A stretch of DNA of 64,000 bases from a bacterium D16-56 (GTDB lineage: Bacteria > Bacillota > Clostridia > Lachnospirales > Lachnospiraceae). A program made the translations under genes and the position numbers. The notes under the pieces were generated by a model. That model saw only the letters and a program-made list of their open reading frames with translations, searched no databases and was not told where the DNA came from. This document shows positions 1-9,714 of the stretch, piece after piece (position 1 is the stretch's first letter; each line of letters begins with the position of its first letter). The DNA is taken from assembly GCA_003611875.1 (NCBI GenBank), contig RAYY01000011.1, positions 1 through 64,000 on the forward strand. Direction: 5' to 3'.

Positions 1-51
1 CCAGTCTTCCTGATAATTGCCGCAACAAACTAAAAAAGTAAAACAGGTCTT

Positions 52-86
52 CCCCCGGTAAGCACTGGGGGCTTTCTTATTTTGTC
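52..86 (+). terminator. GC-rich hairpin with T-rich tail at left edge (terminator or insertion-element end)
   Basis: Bases 52-59 (CCCCCGGT) pair with 64-71 (ACTGGGGG) around an AAGC loop, with one G-T wobble. The stem is followed by CTTTCTTATTTTGTCAA. Read on the plus strand this has the shape of a rho-independent terminator for something left of the window. A subterminal hairpin ending at TCAA is also the layout of an IS200/IS605 right end, which would fit the broken MBOAT gene next to it. No transposase is visible here, so the element identity is unproven. Confidence 0.45.
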
Positions 87-103
87 AAGGTACAGATGAT
101 TAC

Positions 104-505
104 CTACTTACGTTGAAAAGAAAAAAAGCTAATTCCTAATGGCAAAATCAGCTTCTGTAGAGTAAAATCTGTATGAAATAAAAAATTTATGTTTTCAATG
201 AAGAAATCATAATATTTAAAATAAAACAAAATTCCAATATTAAACAGTATACTGATACTTAATACGAGCTTTCGGGCACCTTGCTTTTGTAAATATCCTA
301 ACAATAAAAATGTCCCGTAATTAAGCAAAATACTACATATAATAATTGGCAGATACCTGATATTAAAATATCCATAAAACCACAAGGACATCCCTAGCAA
401 AAATATTTGTGCATAATTATTTTTGTTTAGTGCATTTAAATAAAAATACCCTATTATACACAATGGAAAAAAGAATAGGATAAATATATAAGAGTTAAAA
501 AGCAT
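104..505 (-). pseudogene. MBOAT family O-acyltransferase, 5' fragment only
   Basis: The 133 residues begin like AlgI/DltB-type membrane-bound O-acyltransferases: the N-terminal MLFNSYIFILFFFPL, several hydrophobic helices, and the typical LPLGISFFSFQ motif at residues 121-131. A complete family member has about 450-480 residues (compare the intact one at 44975-46426). Here the frame ends two codons after the FFSFQ motif, so the catalytic-His half is missing and the protein cannot be active. It starts four bases after the polymerase gene stop (509) and is the last gene of the leftward polysaccharide operon, where it would have O-acetylated the glycan. Sequence beyond about position 115 no longer matches the family, indicating an insertion or deletion junction. 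Confidence 0.75.
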
Positions 506-508
506 AAC

Positions 509-1855
509 CTATTTTATCTCCTCACTTATTAATTGTTTTTTGGAAAAAGTATACGATGTATATATAAACAATTTTTGTACAATAAAAACAATCAATAATG
601 TTAATATTATGTGTTTTAAAATTGGCGAAAATATGTTTGTTAAATCAGCACGTATTGCATATATAATTCTCGGAATTGAGCAAATGTATAAAGTTTTAAA
701 ATATATATTATTTGATGACATATTGTATAGACAACGGGTAAATATTCCTATTATCAAAAAAATCACAATGATTCCTAAAATTCCGCCTATTACATATCCT
801 TCTCCTACTAGCGTAAAACCATATTTTGTTTTTGTATATGAAAAGAACTTATCATTAAACCATCCTAAAGTGCTATCTGTATTGCCTACAAAAACCCTTT
901 TTATATCTTTTATTATTTGATTATATGAAAAAATACTTTTCACTTCTTCTTCATGATTCAGTAATATCTGCATATTTGCCGAAGCTGATCTAAATTCAGA
1001 ATTAAAAAACTGTTTTATGAAATTTTGATTATTTAACCCTCCATTTACCCTGCCAGTCAGGAAAAACCCTTTGTATATACTTGATAACGGAAGTGCAATT
1101 ATACCTATAGGAATTAGAAATAAAAAATGTTCTCTCTTTAGATTTCCTGATAAGTACAATATATAAATGGTTACCAATAAAAACATAAATAAAATATCTC
1201 GTTCTCCGGAATACATTGTAATGAGAAATGTCAATATAAATGTAAAAATTATCAAACGATTTCTATATCGAAGATTATTAACATAATACAAGCATGCATA
1301 AACATATATAACTAATAACATATAGATTATAATAAAGGAAATCTTATAAAGGGGATTACCAACTGCATATATTTCTCTTTTATGCTTAAATCCTCCTTGG
1401 CTGATACTCGCAATTGCAATAAGTATCACTACATACATAATTACATATAATAATTTATTAGCATTTGTAAATAATGAATTTTTCTCCTTTTTATTAAAAA
1501 ATGGCACTTGTTTGGGCGATACTGTTAAAAGAAATGTGCTGAAAGCTGCCCACTCCAAAAATATCAAATTATTAGGTATGCCAGCTTTTTCTAAAAGCCA
1601 TGGATCAAGATTACCTGTACAGTATAAAATAGGGTAACTTAAAGAATATAATAAAAACATACCACTAAACCAACAATAAGGGTGTAACACATCAAATCTA
1701 ACCAGAATAGCACCAAACAAAGCCAGGCTTCCAAAGGCTAATATCTGTAATTTGATATTTGTTGTAGCATAAATAATAATACCTGTAATTATTATAACAG
1801 ATAAAAGAGAAAAATAGTTATATACAATTTGTTTCTTAATCCTTTTACTAGTCAT
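509..1855 (-). CDS. Wzy-like O-antigen/capsule repeat-unit polymerase
   Basis: A 448-residue, almost entirely hydrophobic protein with about ten or more predicted membrane helices and a larger polar loop in the second half (roughly residues 265-345). That is the usual architecture of Wzy polymerases, which join lipid-linked repeat units on the outer face of the membrane. Wzy proteins share little sequence, so the call rests on topology and context: it overlaps the Wzx flippase gene by 4 bp (ATGA-type, 1852-1855) and lies inside a run of glycosyltransferases. It is very AT-rich, like its neighbours, which suggests acquisition as part of a serotype-specific block. A WaaL-type ligase is possible but less likely. 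Confidence 0.75.
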   Translation of the reverse strand: MTSKRIKKQIVYNYFSLLSVIIITGIIIYATTNIKLQILAFGSLALFGAILVRFDVLHPYCWFSGMFLLYSLSYPILYCTGNLDPWLLEKAGIPNNLIFLEWAAFSTFLLTVSPKQVPFFNKKEKNSLFTNANKLLYVIMYVVILIAIASISQGGFKHKREIYAVGNPLYKISFIIIYMLLVIYVYACLYYVNNLRYRNRLIIFTFILTFLITMYSGERDILFMFLLVTIYILYLSGNLKREHFLFLIPIGIIALPLSSIYKGFFLTGRVNGGLNNQNFIKQFFNSEFRSASANMQILLNHEEEVKSIFSYNQIIKDIKRVFVGNTDSTLGWFNDKFFSYTKTKYGFTLVGEGYVIGGILGIIVIFLIIGIFTRCLYNMSSNNIYFKTLYICSIPRIIYAIRADLTNIFSPILKHIILTLLIVFIVQKLFIYTSYTFSKKQLISEEIK

Positions 1856-3120
1856 TTAAATATTTTACTCCATATATTAATCAAATCCTGTTTCTTTATA
1901 AGGATAATATCAATATATTGTAATTCCACCTTTCTTTTAAAATAGAAAACAAATAAAAAACCACTTAAAACATATGAAAAAACGGATGCCCATGCCGCAC
2001 CCAATACCCCCATATAAGGAATTAATATTATATTTAGCATAATATTTAATACTGCAGCAATTAGTAAGATAGAAAAGTTTGCCATTTTATATCCATAGAC
2101 TACATTATATGCATATATCATTTTATAAAAAATCATGGGAAACACTCCCAATAATAAAATCAACATTATTCCATAGGCTGATACAAATTGCTTTCCAAAC
2201 AAAATAGCAACCATTATTTTACCAAAAATTACAAACATCAAACAAGCCATGAACGTACAAAAAATACTAATGCGAATTACCTTAGCAACTTCATGTGCAT
2301 CCTTTCCTTTTGTTAATTTAGAAAGCAATATTTCTTTCAAAGCATCTGGTATTAACCAAACCTTATCGGCCAAACTTACGGCTAATGAATATATACCTAT
2401 TTTTTCTAAAGGAACTTTTCCTTCAAGCATAATAATATCAACTCTATAATTAATCGTCATTAATAAAACTGTCAGCATTGGAAAAAAACCATATACAATA
2501 TATGATTTAATATCCGCTGTACGACATTTTAATCTTAAAAAATTAATATTAATATTTTTGCATGCTAATAACAATGTCATTATATTTCTTAATGATATTA
2601 TTGCTATAACAAAAAATATGTTAGCTTTTGAAAAACAAAAAAGACATGAAACAAATAAAAGATCTATTACGTTAAGAATAATATAAGATATATTTTTTCT
2701 TTTTGGATATTCCACCTGGACTGTGTAATTAACACATGGTGCTACAATCCCTACTGGCAACAAGTATAGCACTATCTTTTTGTCTAAATCAAGGCGTAAG
2801 GTATTTGCTAGTAAAATTGATAAAAAGCACCAATATAAAAATACACTTTTTATATTGCCTAAATATGTTTCAAGACGATGGTGCTCACGATTTCTAAAAA
2901 AAGGGTATGCTTCATCCATTCCAAATCGTGCTACAATCGCAAAAATATTCAGGTAATTTGTAATAACTGCATACTCACCTTTTAGTGTGGCACCTAAATA
3001 TCTATTCAATAAGATAATATAAATCAAGCCGATTAATACACCTGAAAATTTACTACCAATAGAAAACAAATATTCATTTCCAATTATACAATTTGCAATT
3101 TTTTTACATATCTTAAACAT
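1852..3120 (-). CDS. Wzx-like polysaccharide repeat-unit flippase (MOP superfamily)
   Basis: This 422-residue protein has about 12 hydrophobic helices. It begins with the N-terminal pattern of RfbX/Wzx flippases (GSKFSGVLIGLIYIILLNRYLG at residues 22-43) and has later GVLGAAWASV-type helices typical of the MATE-like MOP fold. It would move undecaprenyl-diphosphate-linked repeat units to the outer leaflet. The stop overlaps the start of the polymerase gene, giving a classic wzx-wzy order. It is 75 bp from the upstream AsnB-like gene and shares the low GC content of this block. Confidence 0.85.
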   Translation of the reverse strand: MFKICKKIANCIIGNEYLFSIGSKFSGVLIGLIYIILLNRYLGATLKGEYAVITNYLNIFAIVARFGMDEAYPFFRNREHHRLETYLGNIKSVFLYWCFLSILLANTLRLDLDKKIVLYLLPVGIVAPCVNYTVQVEYPKRKNISYIILNVIDLLFVSCLFCFSKANIFFVIAIISLRNIMTLLLACKNININFLRLKCRTADIKSYIVYGFFPMLTVLLMTINYRVDIIMLEGKVPLEKIGIYSLAVSLADKVWLIPDALKEILLSKLTKGKDAHEVAKVIRISIFCTFMACLMFVIFGKIMVAILFGKQFVSAYGIMLILLLGVFPMIFYKMIYAYNVVYGYKMANFSILLIAAVLNIMLNIILIPYMGVLGAAWASVFSYVLSGFLFVFYFKRKVELQYIDIILIKKQDLINIWSKIFK

Positions 3121-3195
3121 TGACTTATATTTCCATCCAATACTTTCATTATCTAATAATTTTAAGCTTACATCTGTTTAAACTAATCTCTAAAA

Positions 3196-5070
3196 TTATA
3201 TTAATTCTTCAATATATGTCCCATACCACAATTGAAAAACATAGTAACACCACAAGAGGCTAGAATATATTGAATCATTTGATCTCTCAAGCTTATTTAT
3301 CATATCACAAATATATTTATAAGAAAAAATGCCTTGTCTATTTAATACATGTTCAGTAGATACCCGTAATAAATCTTGTTTTAAAGGGCCATTTAACCAA
3401 TAAGCTATGGGTGCTGAAAAGCCATGTTTCGGTCCATTTAAATAATCCTGCGGTACCATAGTATATAGCCAATCTTTTAAGATATATTTTTTTTCTCCTT
3501 GTCTATATTTATATTTGTGCGGAATATGGAACGAATATTCCACAATTCTATAATCTAATAAAGGTGCTCTAACTTCCATTGAATACCACATAGAGGATCT
3601 GTCTGCAACAGCTAGTATCTCATCCGGAACATATGTCCTCAAATCGAGAATCATCCTCCTCAATTGCCAGTTGGTTTCCGGTATTTTATTCTCAAACATG
3701 TTAATAGATGAAGTTCCTTCCTGGAGCACCATTTTCTGCGCACATTCTTCACGATACGTATTAAAAAACTGAGTATGGCAAGTGGTTTTTGAACTATTTA
3801 AAATCGCTCGAACTCTAGGCGAACATTTTTCTAGTAATGGAAATTGTCTTATTCCAGGTAAATCTGCAGCATTACGGATAATATTTATTACCCATCTCCA
3901 TCGTTGTATAGTATAAAGCCAATCATACATTTTATATCCACAAAATACTTCATCACCGCCAGTACCTGAAAGTGCAACTGTTATATCTTCCTTTGCCATT
4001 TCTGCAACTAACATTTGGGCAACAGCAGATGGATCTCCTAAAGGTTCATCAAATGCTTTTGGTAAATCAGGTATTACCTTTTGTAATTGCAAATCACTAA
4101 CATACATTTCTTTATGTTGTGTTCCCAAATATTCTGCAATTTTTTTCGCCTCCACGGCTTCATTTTGTTCTTGATCAAAAAATCCTATTGTATATGTCTG
4201 AATTTTTTCTCTGATTTCTTTGGCAACTGCTGCAAGAAGAACAGAATCTATTCCTCTACTTAAAAATAACCCTACAGGAACGTCCGATATTAATCGTTTT
4301 TCAACAGAATCAAATACCAATCCTTTTAAAGTCCTAATACATTCATTGTAATCGTAAATTTGTTTATTATTTCCTTCTCTATATGCATCAAGTATATTCC
4401 AAAATGTGTGTTTTTCAAGTTGATTATTTTTCCATATTATATATTGGCCAGGTTCTACCTTAAAGGTTTCTTTAAATATTGTATTGGGAGCCGCAATGTA
4501 CCTATTTGTTAAATAGCCTGATATACACTCGCAATTAATTTCTTTTTTAAAAATTGGACATTTCATAAATGGTTTCAATTCCGATGCAAAAATCAAATTT
4601 CCATTCTTCCAATAATAATAAAGAGGTTTCTTTCCCATACGATCTCTAGCTAATAATAATTGTTGTTTACTAAAATCGTATAAAGCAATCGCAAACATAC
4701 CATTTAGCTTATTTAATATATCTTCCCCATATTCTAAGTACCCATTTACAATAACTTCTGTATCACAATTAGATATGAATCTATACCCTTTATTTTTCAG
4801 TTCTTTCCTTATCTCCTGAAAATTATATATCTCCCCATTAAAAACAACAATGATTTGACGATTACTTGAAAACATTGGTTGATGTCCTAATTCAGTAAGA
4901 TCTAAAATCGATAACCGCCTTTGGGCTAATCCTAAAAAATTGCCGTCATTTAGCCTAGTAGTGTAAATACCTTTATCGTCTGGTCCCCTTTTTATCATTG
5001 TATTGTTCATTATTTCCAAGTTTACATTAGGCAATTCTTCCTTTAAAATATATCCGCAAATACCGCACAT
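3196..5070 (-). CDS. asnB: AsnB-like glutamine-dependent amidotransferase of the polysaccharide locus
   Basis: 624 residues, the usual length of AsnB. The N-terminal Ntn glutaminase domain starts MCGICGY with the catalytic Cys2, and RGPDD and FNGEIYN motifs follow. The C-terminal ATP-pyrophosphatase domain begins near residue 250. In surface-polysaccharide clusters such enzymes usually amidate hexuronic acids (e.g. GalNAcA to its uronamide) using glutamine, which fits the TviB/TviC-like pair upstream. One oddity is that the PPi-binding loop normally reading SGGxDS is SRGIDS here (residues 271-276, codon AGA at 4255-4257), a single-base change that may weaken ATP binding. It could equally be a general asparagine synthetase; context favours sugar amidation. 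Confidence 0.85.
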   Translation of the reverse strand: MCGICGYILKEELPNVNLEIMNNTMIKRGPDDKGIYTTRLNDGNFLGLAQRRLSILDLTELGHQPMFSSNRQIIVVFNGEIYNFQEIRKELKNKGYRFISNCDTEVIVNGYLEYGEDILNKLNGMFAIALYDFSKQQLLLARDRMGKKPLYYYWKNGNLIFASELKPFMKCPIFKKEINCECISGYLTNRYIAAPNTIFKETFKVEPGQYIIWKNNQLEKHTFWNILDAYREGNNKQIYDYNECIRTLKGLVFDSVEKRLISDVPVGLFLSRGIDSVLLAAVAKEIREKIQTYTIGFFDQEQNEAVEAKKIAEYLGTQHKEMYVSDLQLQKVIPDLPKAFDEPLGDPSAVAQMLVAEMAKEDITVALSGTGGDEVFCGYKMYDWLYTIQRWRWVINIIRNAADLPGIRQFPLLEKCSPRVRAILNSSKTTCHTQFFNTYREECAQKMVLQEGTSSINMFENKIPETNWQLRRMILDLRTYVPDEILAVADRSSMWYSMEVRAPLLDYRIVEYSFHIPHKYKYRQGEKKYILKDWLYTMVPQDYLNGPKHGFSAPIAYWLNGPLKQDLLRVSTEHVLNRQGIFSYKYICDMINKLERSNDSIYSSLLWCYYVFQLWYGTYIEELI

Positions 5071-5105
5071 GTTATTTGTCTCCTAATTATTAACATATCT
5101 CCTAC

Positions 5106-6254
5106 TCAAATCGTATCTTTTATGGATATATTCTTTCCACCTTTATAAATTTCCAAATAGAAATTCTGATACCATTTAGCTGTTTTGTTAACATCAAATC
5201 CGGCTTCAGCAACAAGTTTATCACATGGAGTGTGACATTCTCTTTTACTGCAACAAATTGTTTTAACCCATAAATCTATATTATCATTTAATGACAGCGG
5301 ATGTATAAGAGAAGGAATAATATGTGTAGATTTTGGTATATTATCTGATATAACACATGGCAAACCATTGCTTTGAGCCTCTAAAAGCACGTTCCCAAAT
5401 CCTTCAAATAAGGATGGAAAAACAAAGACATCCATTGCCTGAAGAAGATTAAAAACTTTGGATGTTTCGCCTGTTAAAATCACCTTTTCACTTAATTTTT
5501 TTTCTGAGATTATATTCTCTATTTCCTCTCTTAAAATGCCATCTCCTACTAACAAAAGAACTGCATCTTTATTATTGTGGCTAATCTTTTCAAATATTTC
5601 AAGCAAATATCTATGATTCTTTTGCGGATGAAAACGCCCTACATTTCCTATTACAAAGGCATTACTTTTAATTCCCAGTCTTTCTCTTTCATCTTTTCTA
5701 GCTATAGCAGAGAAAATATATTTTTTTGTATCAATCGAATTGTATACTACTTTAAACGTATCTTTTTTAAGAGCCTTCTTTCCAAATAGCCATTTTCCCG
5801 CATCTTCTGAACAAGCTAACATATAATCTGCTTGATATCTAATAGGAATTTGAAATGTATCTTTTATTATGGCTTGTAAACCCGATCCAGATGATGTATT
5901 ATGACTATGAGCAATTGTTATAAGGCCATATCTTTTTGCTATTGGCATATAAATAGACGCAGTACTTCTAACATGGCAATGTATTATCTTATATTCTTTA
6001 TGATTTTCAAATAATTCTTCCCATGCTTTTTTGTATTGGAGAAAATTAGTTCCTGTAAACTTGGGAATCCTATATATTTTTCCTCCCAATTCTTGTATCT
6101 CTTTTTCATATGAACATGGTTCGGCAGTGTGGATAACAAAATCAAATTGGACTTTTTTTCGATCAGTTTTTCGATATAAATTCATGATATTTGTTTCTAT
6201 TCCACCTCGGTTTAGATTCCCTAATACTCGTAAAACTCGTATTTCAGAATTCAT
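5106..6254 (-). CDS. GT4-family glycosyltransferase (GT-B fold)
   Basis: 382 residues. The N-terminal acceptor domain starts with VLRVLGNLNRGGIETNIMNLY, typical of capsule glycosyltransferases. The C-terminal donor domain has the GNVGRFHPQKNH strand (about residue 205) and the E-x7-E-type motif PSLFEGFGNVLLEAQ, which binds the nucleotide-sugar phosphate. It is cytoplasmic and would add one sugar to the lipid-linked repeat unit. The start lies 7 bp downstream of the previous gene's stop, so it is co-transcribed. Sugar specificity cannot be read from the sequence. Confidence 0.85.
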   Translation of the reverse strand: MNSEIRVLRVLGNLNRGGIETNIMNLYRKTDRKKVQFDFVIHTAEPCSYEKEIQELGGKIYRIPKFTGTNFLQYKKAWEELFENHKEYKIIHCHVRSTASIYMPIAKRYGLITIAHSHNTSSGSGLQAIIKDTFQIPIRYQADYMLACSEDAGKWLFGKKALKKDTFKVVYNSIDTKKYIFSAIARKDERERLGIKSNAFVIGNVGRFHPQKNHRYLLEIFEKISHNNKDAVLLLVGDGILREEIENIISEKKLSEKVILTGETSKVFNLLQAMDVFVFPSLFEGFGNVLLEAQSNGLPCVISDNIPKSTHIIPSLIHPLSLNDNIDLWVKTICCSKRECHTPCDKLVAEAGFDVNKTAKWYQNFYLEIYKGGKNISIKDTI

Positions 6255-6261
6255 TATCTAA

Positions 6262-7383
6262 TTACATCCTTCCCGGCATTATATTCTCTTGCCGTATTTT
6301 CTCATAAAAAGCATTATATTTTTTTTCTCTTATTTCCGGTTTAAATTCTTTTGCTTGTTCAAAATTTCGGTAAGATTGTTTCTTCATTTCAATGGGATCA
6401 CGAGCTAACTTCTCTATACTACATGCCAGCTTTTGATAATCATCTCTCTTTATAATATATTCATTATCTATTAATTCAGGTAAAGCCCCTGCATTTGATG
6501 CTATAACAGGGCAGCCTCTAGACATTGCCTCTACGGTCGCACGAGGCAGTCCTTCACTGCGGCTCGGTTGCAAATAAATATCAACATTATCTAGCCAAGA
6601 ATATATTTCATCACCGGCTTTCTTTGTTCCTAAAAATTTCACATTATTTTCCACACCTAATTCCGTTGCAAGTTGCATTAAAAAAGATGTATCACCACGC
6701 CCTACAATCTGAAGTTCAACATTTAACGTGTCTTTAACCAAAGACAAGGCACGTATTGCTATGTCAATTCCCTTAATATTATTATGCGTATATCCAATCA
6801 AACCTAAAATTAATAAATCTTTTGAAATTCTATTATATCGATTTTTTAAACAGTTATTGTCTATAATTATATTCGCGCCAGAACAAATTAGCCGTTCCTT
6901 TTTTGTCGGATACCGTTTATAAAGAAACTCGGCACAATAATGAACATAATCTGCTGTTGAGCATTTCCACTTATCTAGTTTGCCAATGATAGGTGCTATT
7001 AATATTTTCTTTATATTTTTAGTTACCATTAATGCTTCTTTTGAATCACCGCCAATATATGCAATAACCTTTTTCTTCATTCTATGAGCAATAAATTGTG
7101 CAATATATCCATTAACACCATAAACAATAACAATATCAGCCCCTCTAATTTGTTCAATCATCTTTTTTGACATATTCAAAAAATCATATTTTCCAAATAA
7201 ATAAACAGAATATCTTTTATCTATAGGGCGATATGAATGATCATATTTATCTCTTCTAGCAAAAAATACTATTTCTTCAAAATACTTTTTCATATAAGAG
7301 ACGTGAATATAATTGGGGGTAGAATAATAGTTGAGCCCTTTATTTGATGAAAAGCCATTATCCGCTACGTAAACTAACTTCAT
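6262..7383 (-). CDS. GT4-family glycosyltransferase
   Basis: A 373-residue GT-B protein. It has the donor-domain signature (LGLIGYTHNNIKGID around residues 195-209, then PSRSEGLPRATVEAMSRGCPVIAS near 275-298) and an N-terminal Rossmann-like domain containing ADIVIVYGVNGYIAQ. It should transfer a sugar from a nucleotide donor to the growing undecaprenyl-linked oligosaccharide. The gene ends 7 bp before the next glycosyltransferase gene and starts 1 bp after the stop of the epimerase gene, so translation is tightly coupled. The donor sugar is unknown. Confidence 0.85.
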   Translation of the reverse strand: MKLVYVADNGFSSNKGLNYYSTPNYIHVSYMKKYFEEIVFFARRDKYDHSYRPIDKRYSVYLFGKYDFLNMSKKMIEQIRGADIVIVYGVNGYIAQFIAHRMKKKVIAYIGGDSKEALMVTKNIKKILIAPIIGKLDKWKCSTADYVHYCAEFLYKRYPTKKERLICSGANIIIDNNCLKNRYNRISKDLLILGLIGYTHNNIKGIDIAIRALSLVKDTLNVELQIVGRGDTSFLMQLATELGVENNVKFLGTKKAGDEIYSWLDNVDIYLQPSRSEGLPRATVEAMSRGCPVIASNAGALPELIDNEYIIKRDDYQKLACSIEKLARDPIEMKKQSYRNFEQAKEFKPEIREKKYNAFYEKIRQENIMPGRM

Positions 7384-7384
7384 T

Positions 7385-8371
7385 TTAATCTCCCGTTCCC
7401 AGGTTTAATTTATACCACTCAATACACTCCTTTATCCCCATTTCAAAACTCCATTCCCCATCAAACCCCAACCATTTCTTTGCCTTTGTAATATCTGCAT
7501 TACTATGTTTAATATCACCAGCTCTGTCTGGACCGAATTTAGGTTTAATATCCTTTCCTAAAGCCCTTGTTAAATAGTAATAAATATCAATTAAATATTC
7601 CCTTCCACCATAAGCAATGTTATAAGCCTGTCCTGCTGCCTCGTGAGATGCCTGACATGCTTTCAAATTCGCTTCAATAGCATTTTCTATATAAGTAAAG
7701 TCCCTGCTTTGTTTTCCATCTCCATTGATTGTTGGTTGTTCATCATTCAATAATAACTTGATAAATTTAGGGATTACTGCGGCATATGCGCCCTCTGGAT
7801 CCTGCCGCCTTCCAAATACATTAAAATACCTTAACCCATAAGTATCCAGACCATATAATTTTGTATACAGCTTTCCATATTCTTCATCTACCCGTTTTGT
7901 CAAAGCATATGGTGACAAAACATTTCCTTCCTGACCTTCAACTTTTGGAAGTATTGGGTGATCACCATAAACAGATGAACTTGAAGCATATACAAACTTT
8001 TTCACCCCCTGCTGTCTGGCGGCTTCCATCATATTAAGGGTTCCCCGAATGTTAACTTCTTCATAATAGAGCGGCATTTCGATACTTCTTGGCACACTAC
8101 CCCATGCTGCCTGGTTCAAAACATAATCCACCCCTTCACAGGCCTTCATACAAATTTCCAAATCTGTAATGTCTCCTTTTATAAAGGAATAATGAGGGTT
8201 ATTCATAAACAAATCGATATTTTCCTGTTTTCCTGTGGAAAGATTATCAAGGCACCGTACATGATATCCCATATTCAAAATAGCCTCACATAAATTTGAA
8301 CCGATAAAGCCAGCTCCCCCAGCTACTAAAAACAGAGAATCTTTTTCGAATTTTAAACTTTTATATCCCAT
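7385..8371 (-). CDS. NAD-dependent UDP-sugar 4-epimerase (TviC/WbpP type)
   Basis: 328 residues of the extended SDR family: the NAD motif GGAGFIGSNLCE at residues 18-29, the catalytic S-S-V-Y site, and Y-A-L-T-K at about 155-159. The pattern FNVFGRRQDPEGAYAAVIPKF is characteristic of UDP-N-acetylglucosamine/UDP-N-acetylglucosaminuronate 4-epimerases such as TviC and WbpP. With the TviB-like dehydrogenase just upstream it would supply UDP-GalNAc or UDP-GalNAcA for the capsule. The dehydrogenase gene ends 17 bp before this start. GC content here is higher than in the variable genes downstream, as is common for conserved precursor genes. Confidence 0.85.
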   Translation of the reverse strand: MGYKSLKFEKDSLFLVAGGAGFIGSNLCEAILNMGYHVRCLDNLSTGKQENIDLFMNNPHYSFIKGDITDLEICMKACEGVDYVLNQAAWGSVPRSIEMPLYYEEVNIRGTLNMMEAARQQGVKKFVYASSSSVYGDHPILPKVEGQEGNVLSPYALTKRVDEEYGKLYTKLYGLDTYGLRYFNVFGRRQDPEGAYAAVIPKFIKLLLNDEQPTINGDGKQSRDFTYIENAIEANLKACQASHEAAGQAYNIAYGGREYLIDIYYYLTRALGKDIKPKFGPDRAGDIKHSNADITKAKKWLGFDGEWSFEMGIKECIEWYKLNLGTGD

Positions 8372-8388
8372 AATTTTTTAACTCCTCT

Positions 8389-9708
8389 TTATAATCTCCA
8401 ATATACATATCCGGCCTGTTCATATTCCTTACGGTTAAGCAACCCTTTAATATCCATCAAAACCTTATTAGAGTTTTTAGTTGTCCGGTACATACTGTCC
8501 AAATCATCAATCTGTAATTTTGTAAACTCATCATGTGCAACCGCTAAAATAATTACGTCCATATCATTGATTGTTCCCATTGGCACAAAATTAATACCAT
8601 ATTCTTGCTTTGCTTCTTCGATATCTGCGGTTGGATCTGCAATGACAGGAGTAATTCCATATTCCTGAAGTTCATGTACAATATCTATTACTCGTGTATT
8701 TCTGGTATCTGGACAATTTTCTTTAAATGTGAATCCCAATATAGCGACACGAGCGTTTTTAATCGCCACATCAGTCTTAATTAAATTTTTGATCAAGCTT
8801 TCTGCCACATGTTTGCCCATATCATCGTTAATACGTCGTCCGGAAAGAATAATCTGGCTATGATACCCCAACTGTTCTGCCTTATAAGTTAAATAGTAAG
8901 GATCCACACCTATACAGTGTCCGCCAACTAAACCAGGAGCAAATTTCAAAAAATTCCATTTAGTTCCTGCTGCTTCCAGTACAGACTTTGTGTCAATTCC
9001 CAATTTATTGAATATAATGGACAATTCATTCATAAATGCAATATTAATATCACGCTGACTATTTTCGATAACTTTTGCAGCCTCAGCTACTTTAATACTT
9101 TCTGCCCGATGTACCCCAGCGTCTACTACAAGCTCATAAACTTTTGCAATTGTATCTAAAGTTTCTTCATCCATTCCAGATACAATTTTTGTAATAGTCT
9201 CTAACCTGTGTACCTTATCACCAGGATTAATTCTTTCGGGAGAATAACCGATTTTAAAATCCACACCACATTTCAGCCCTGACTCTTTTTCCAAAATTGG
9301 GACACAAATATCTTCCGTTACTCCAGGGTAAACTGTAGATTCATAAACAACAACGGAACCTTTTGTAAGATTCCGCCCTAAAACATGGCTGGCTCCTTCC
9401 ACTGGCGAAAGGTTTGGAGTATGATCCGAGTTAACCGGAGTCGGAACCGCTACAATATGAAATTTTGCTTCTCTTAACCGTTTTTCATCAGAAGTAAAAT
9501 CTACACTGCAGGCAGAAATTGCTTCATTTCCAACTTCTCTTGTCGGATCAATACCAGATTTATATAGATTAACCTTATGTTCGTTGATATCAAAACCAAT
9601 TACATTTACTTTTTTAGAAAAAGCAACAGCAATAGGCATTCCTACATATCCAAGTCCGATCAAACTGATTTTTTCTTCTTTTTCAACTATTTTTTTATAA
9701 AGTAACAA
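8389..9708 (-). CDS. UDP-N-acetylhexosamine 6-dehydrogenase (TviB/WbpA type)
   Basis: 439 residues with the three UDP-glucose/GDP-mannose dehydrogenase domains: an N-terminal NAD domain ([16 protein letters not shown], about residues 15-30), a central dimerisation helix, and a C-terminal UDP-binding domain. The active-site Cys lies in [13 protein letters not shown], and the [10 protein letters not shown] motif matches the nucleotide-sugar dehydrogenase subfamily that oxidises UDP-GlcNAc or UDP-GalNAc at C6. It should make UDP-HexNAcA, which the adjacent epimerase interconverts and the AsnB-like protein may amidate. It is spaced 6 bp from the upstream glycosyltransferase gene. Confidence 0.87.
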   Translation of the reverse strand: MLLYKKIVEKEEKISLIGLGYVGMPIAVAFSKKVNVIGFDINEHKVNLYKSGIDPTREVGNEAISACSVDFTSDEKRLREAKFHIVAVPTPVNSDHTPNLSPVEGASHVLGRNLTKGSVVVYESTVYPGVTEDICVPILEKESGLKCGVDFKIGYSPERINPGDKVHRLETITKIVSGMDEETLDTIAKVYELVVDAGVHRAESIKVAEAAKVIENSQRDINIAFMNELSIIFNKLGIDTKSVLEAAGTKWNFLKFAPGLVGGHCIGVDPYYLTYKAEQLGYHSQIILSGRRINDDMGKHVAESLIKNLIKTDVAIKNARVAILGFTFKENCPDTRNTRVIDIVHELQEYGITPVIADPTADIEEAKQEYGINFVPMGTINDMDVIILAVAHDEFTKLQIDDLDSMYRTTKNSNKVLMDIKGLLNRKEYEQAGYVYWRL

Positions 9709-9714
9709 TTTTTA

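Noticed and set aside
52-86. Firm call of an IS200/IS605 right end
   Set aside because: The hairpin and TCAA fit, but no transposase is in the window and the base order after TCAA does not continue the MBOAT gene, so a plain terminator is equally likely.
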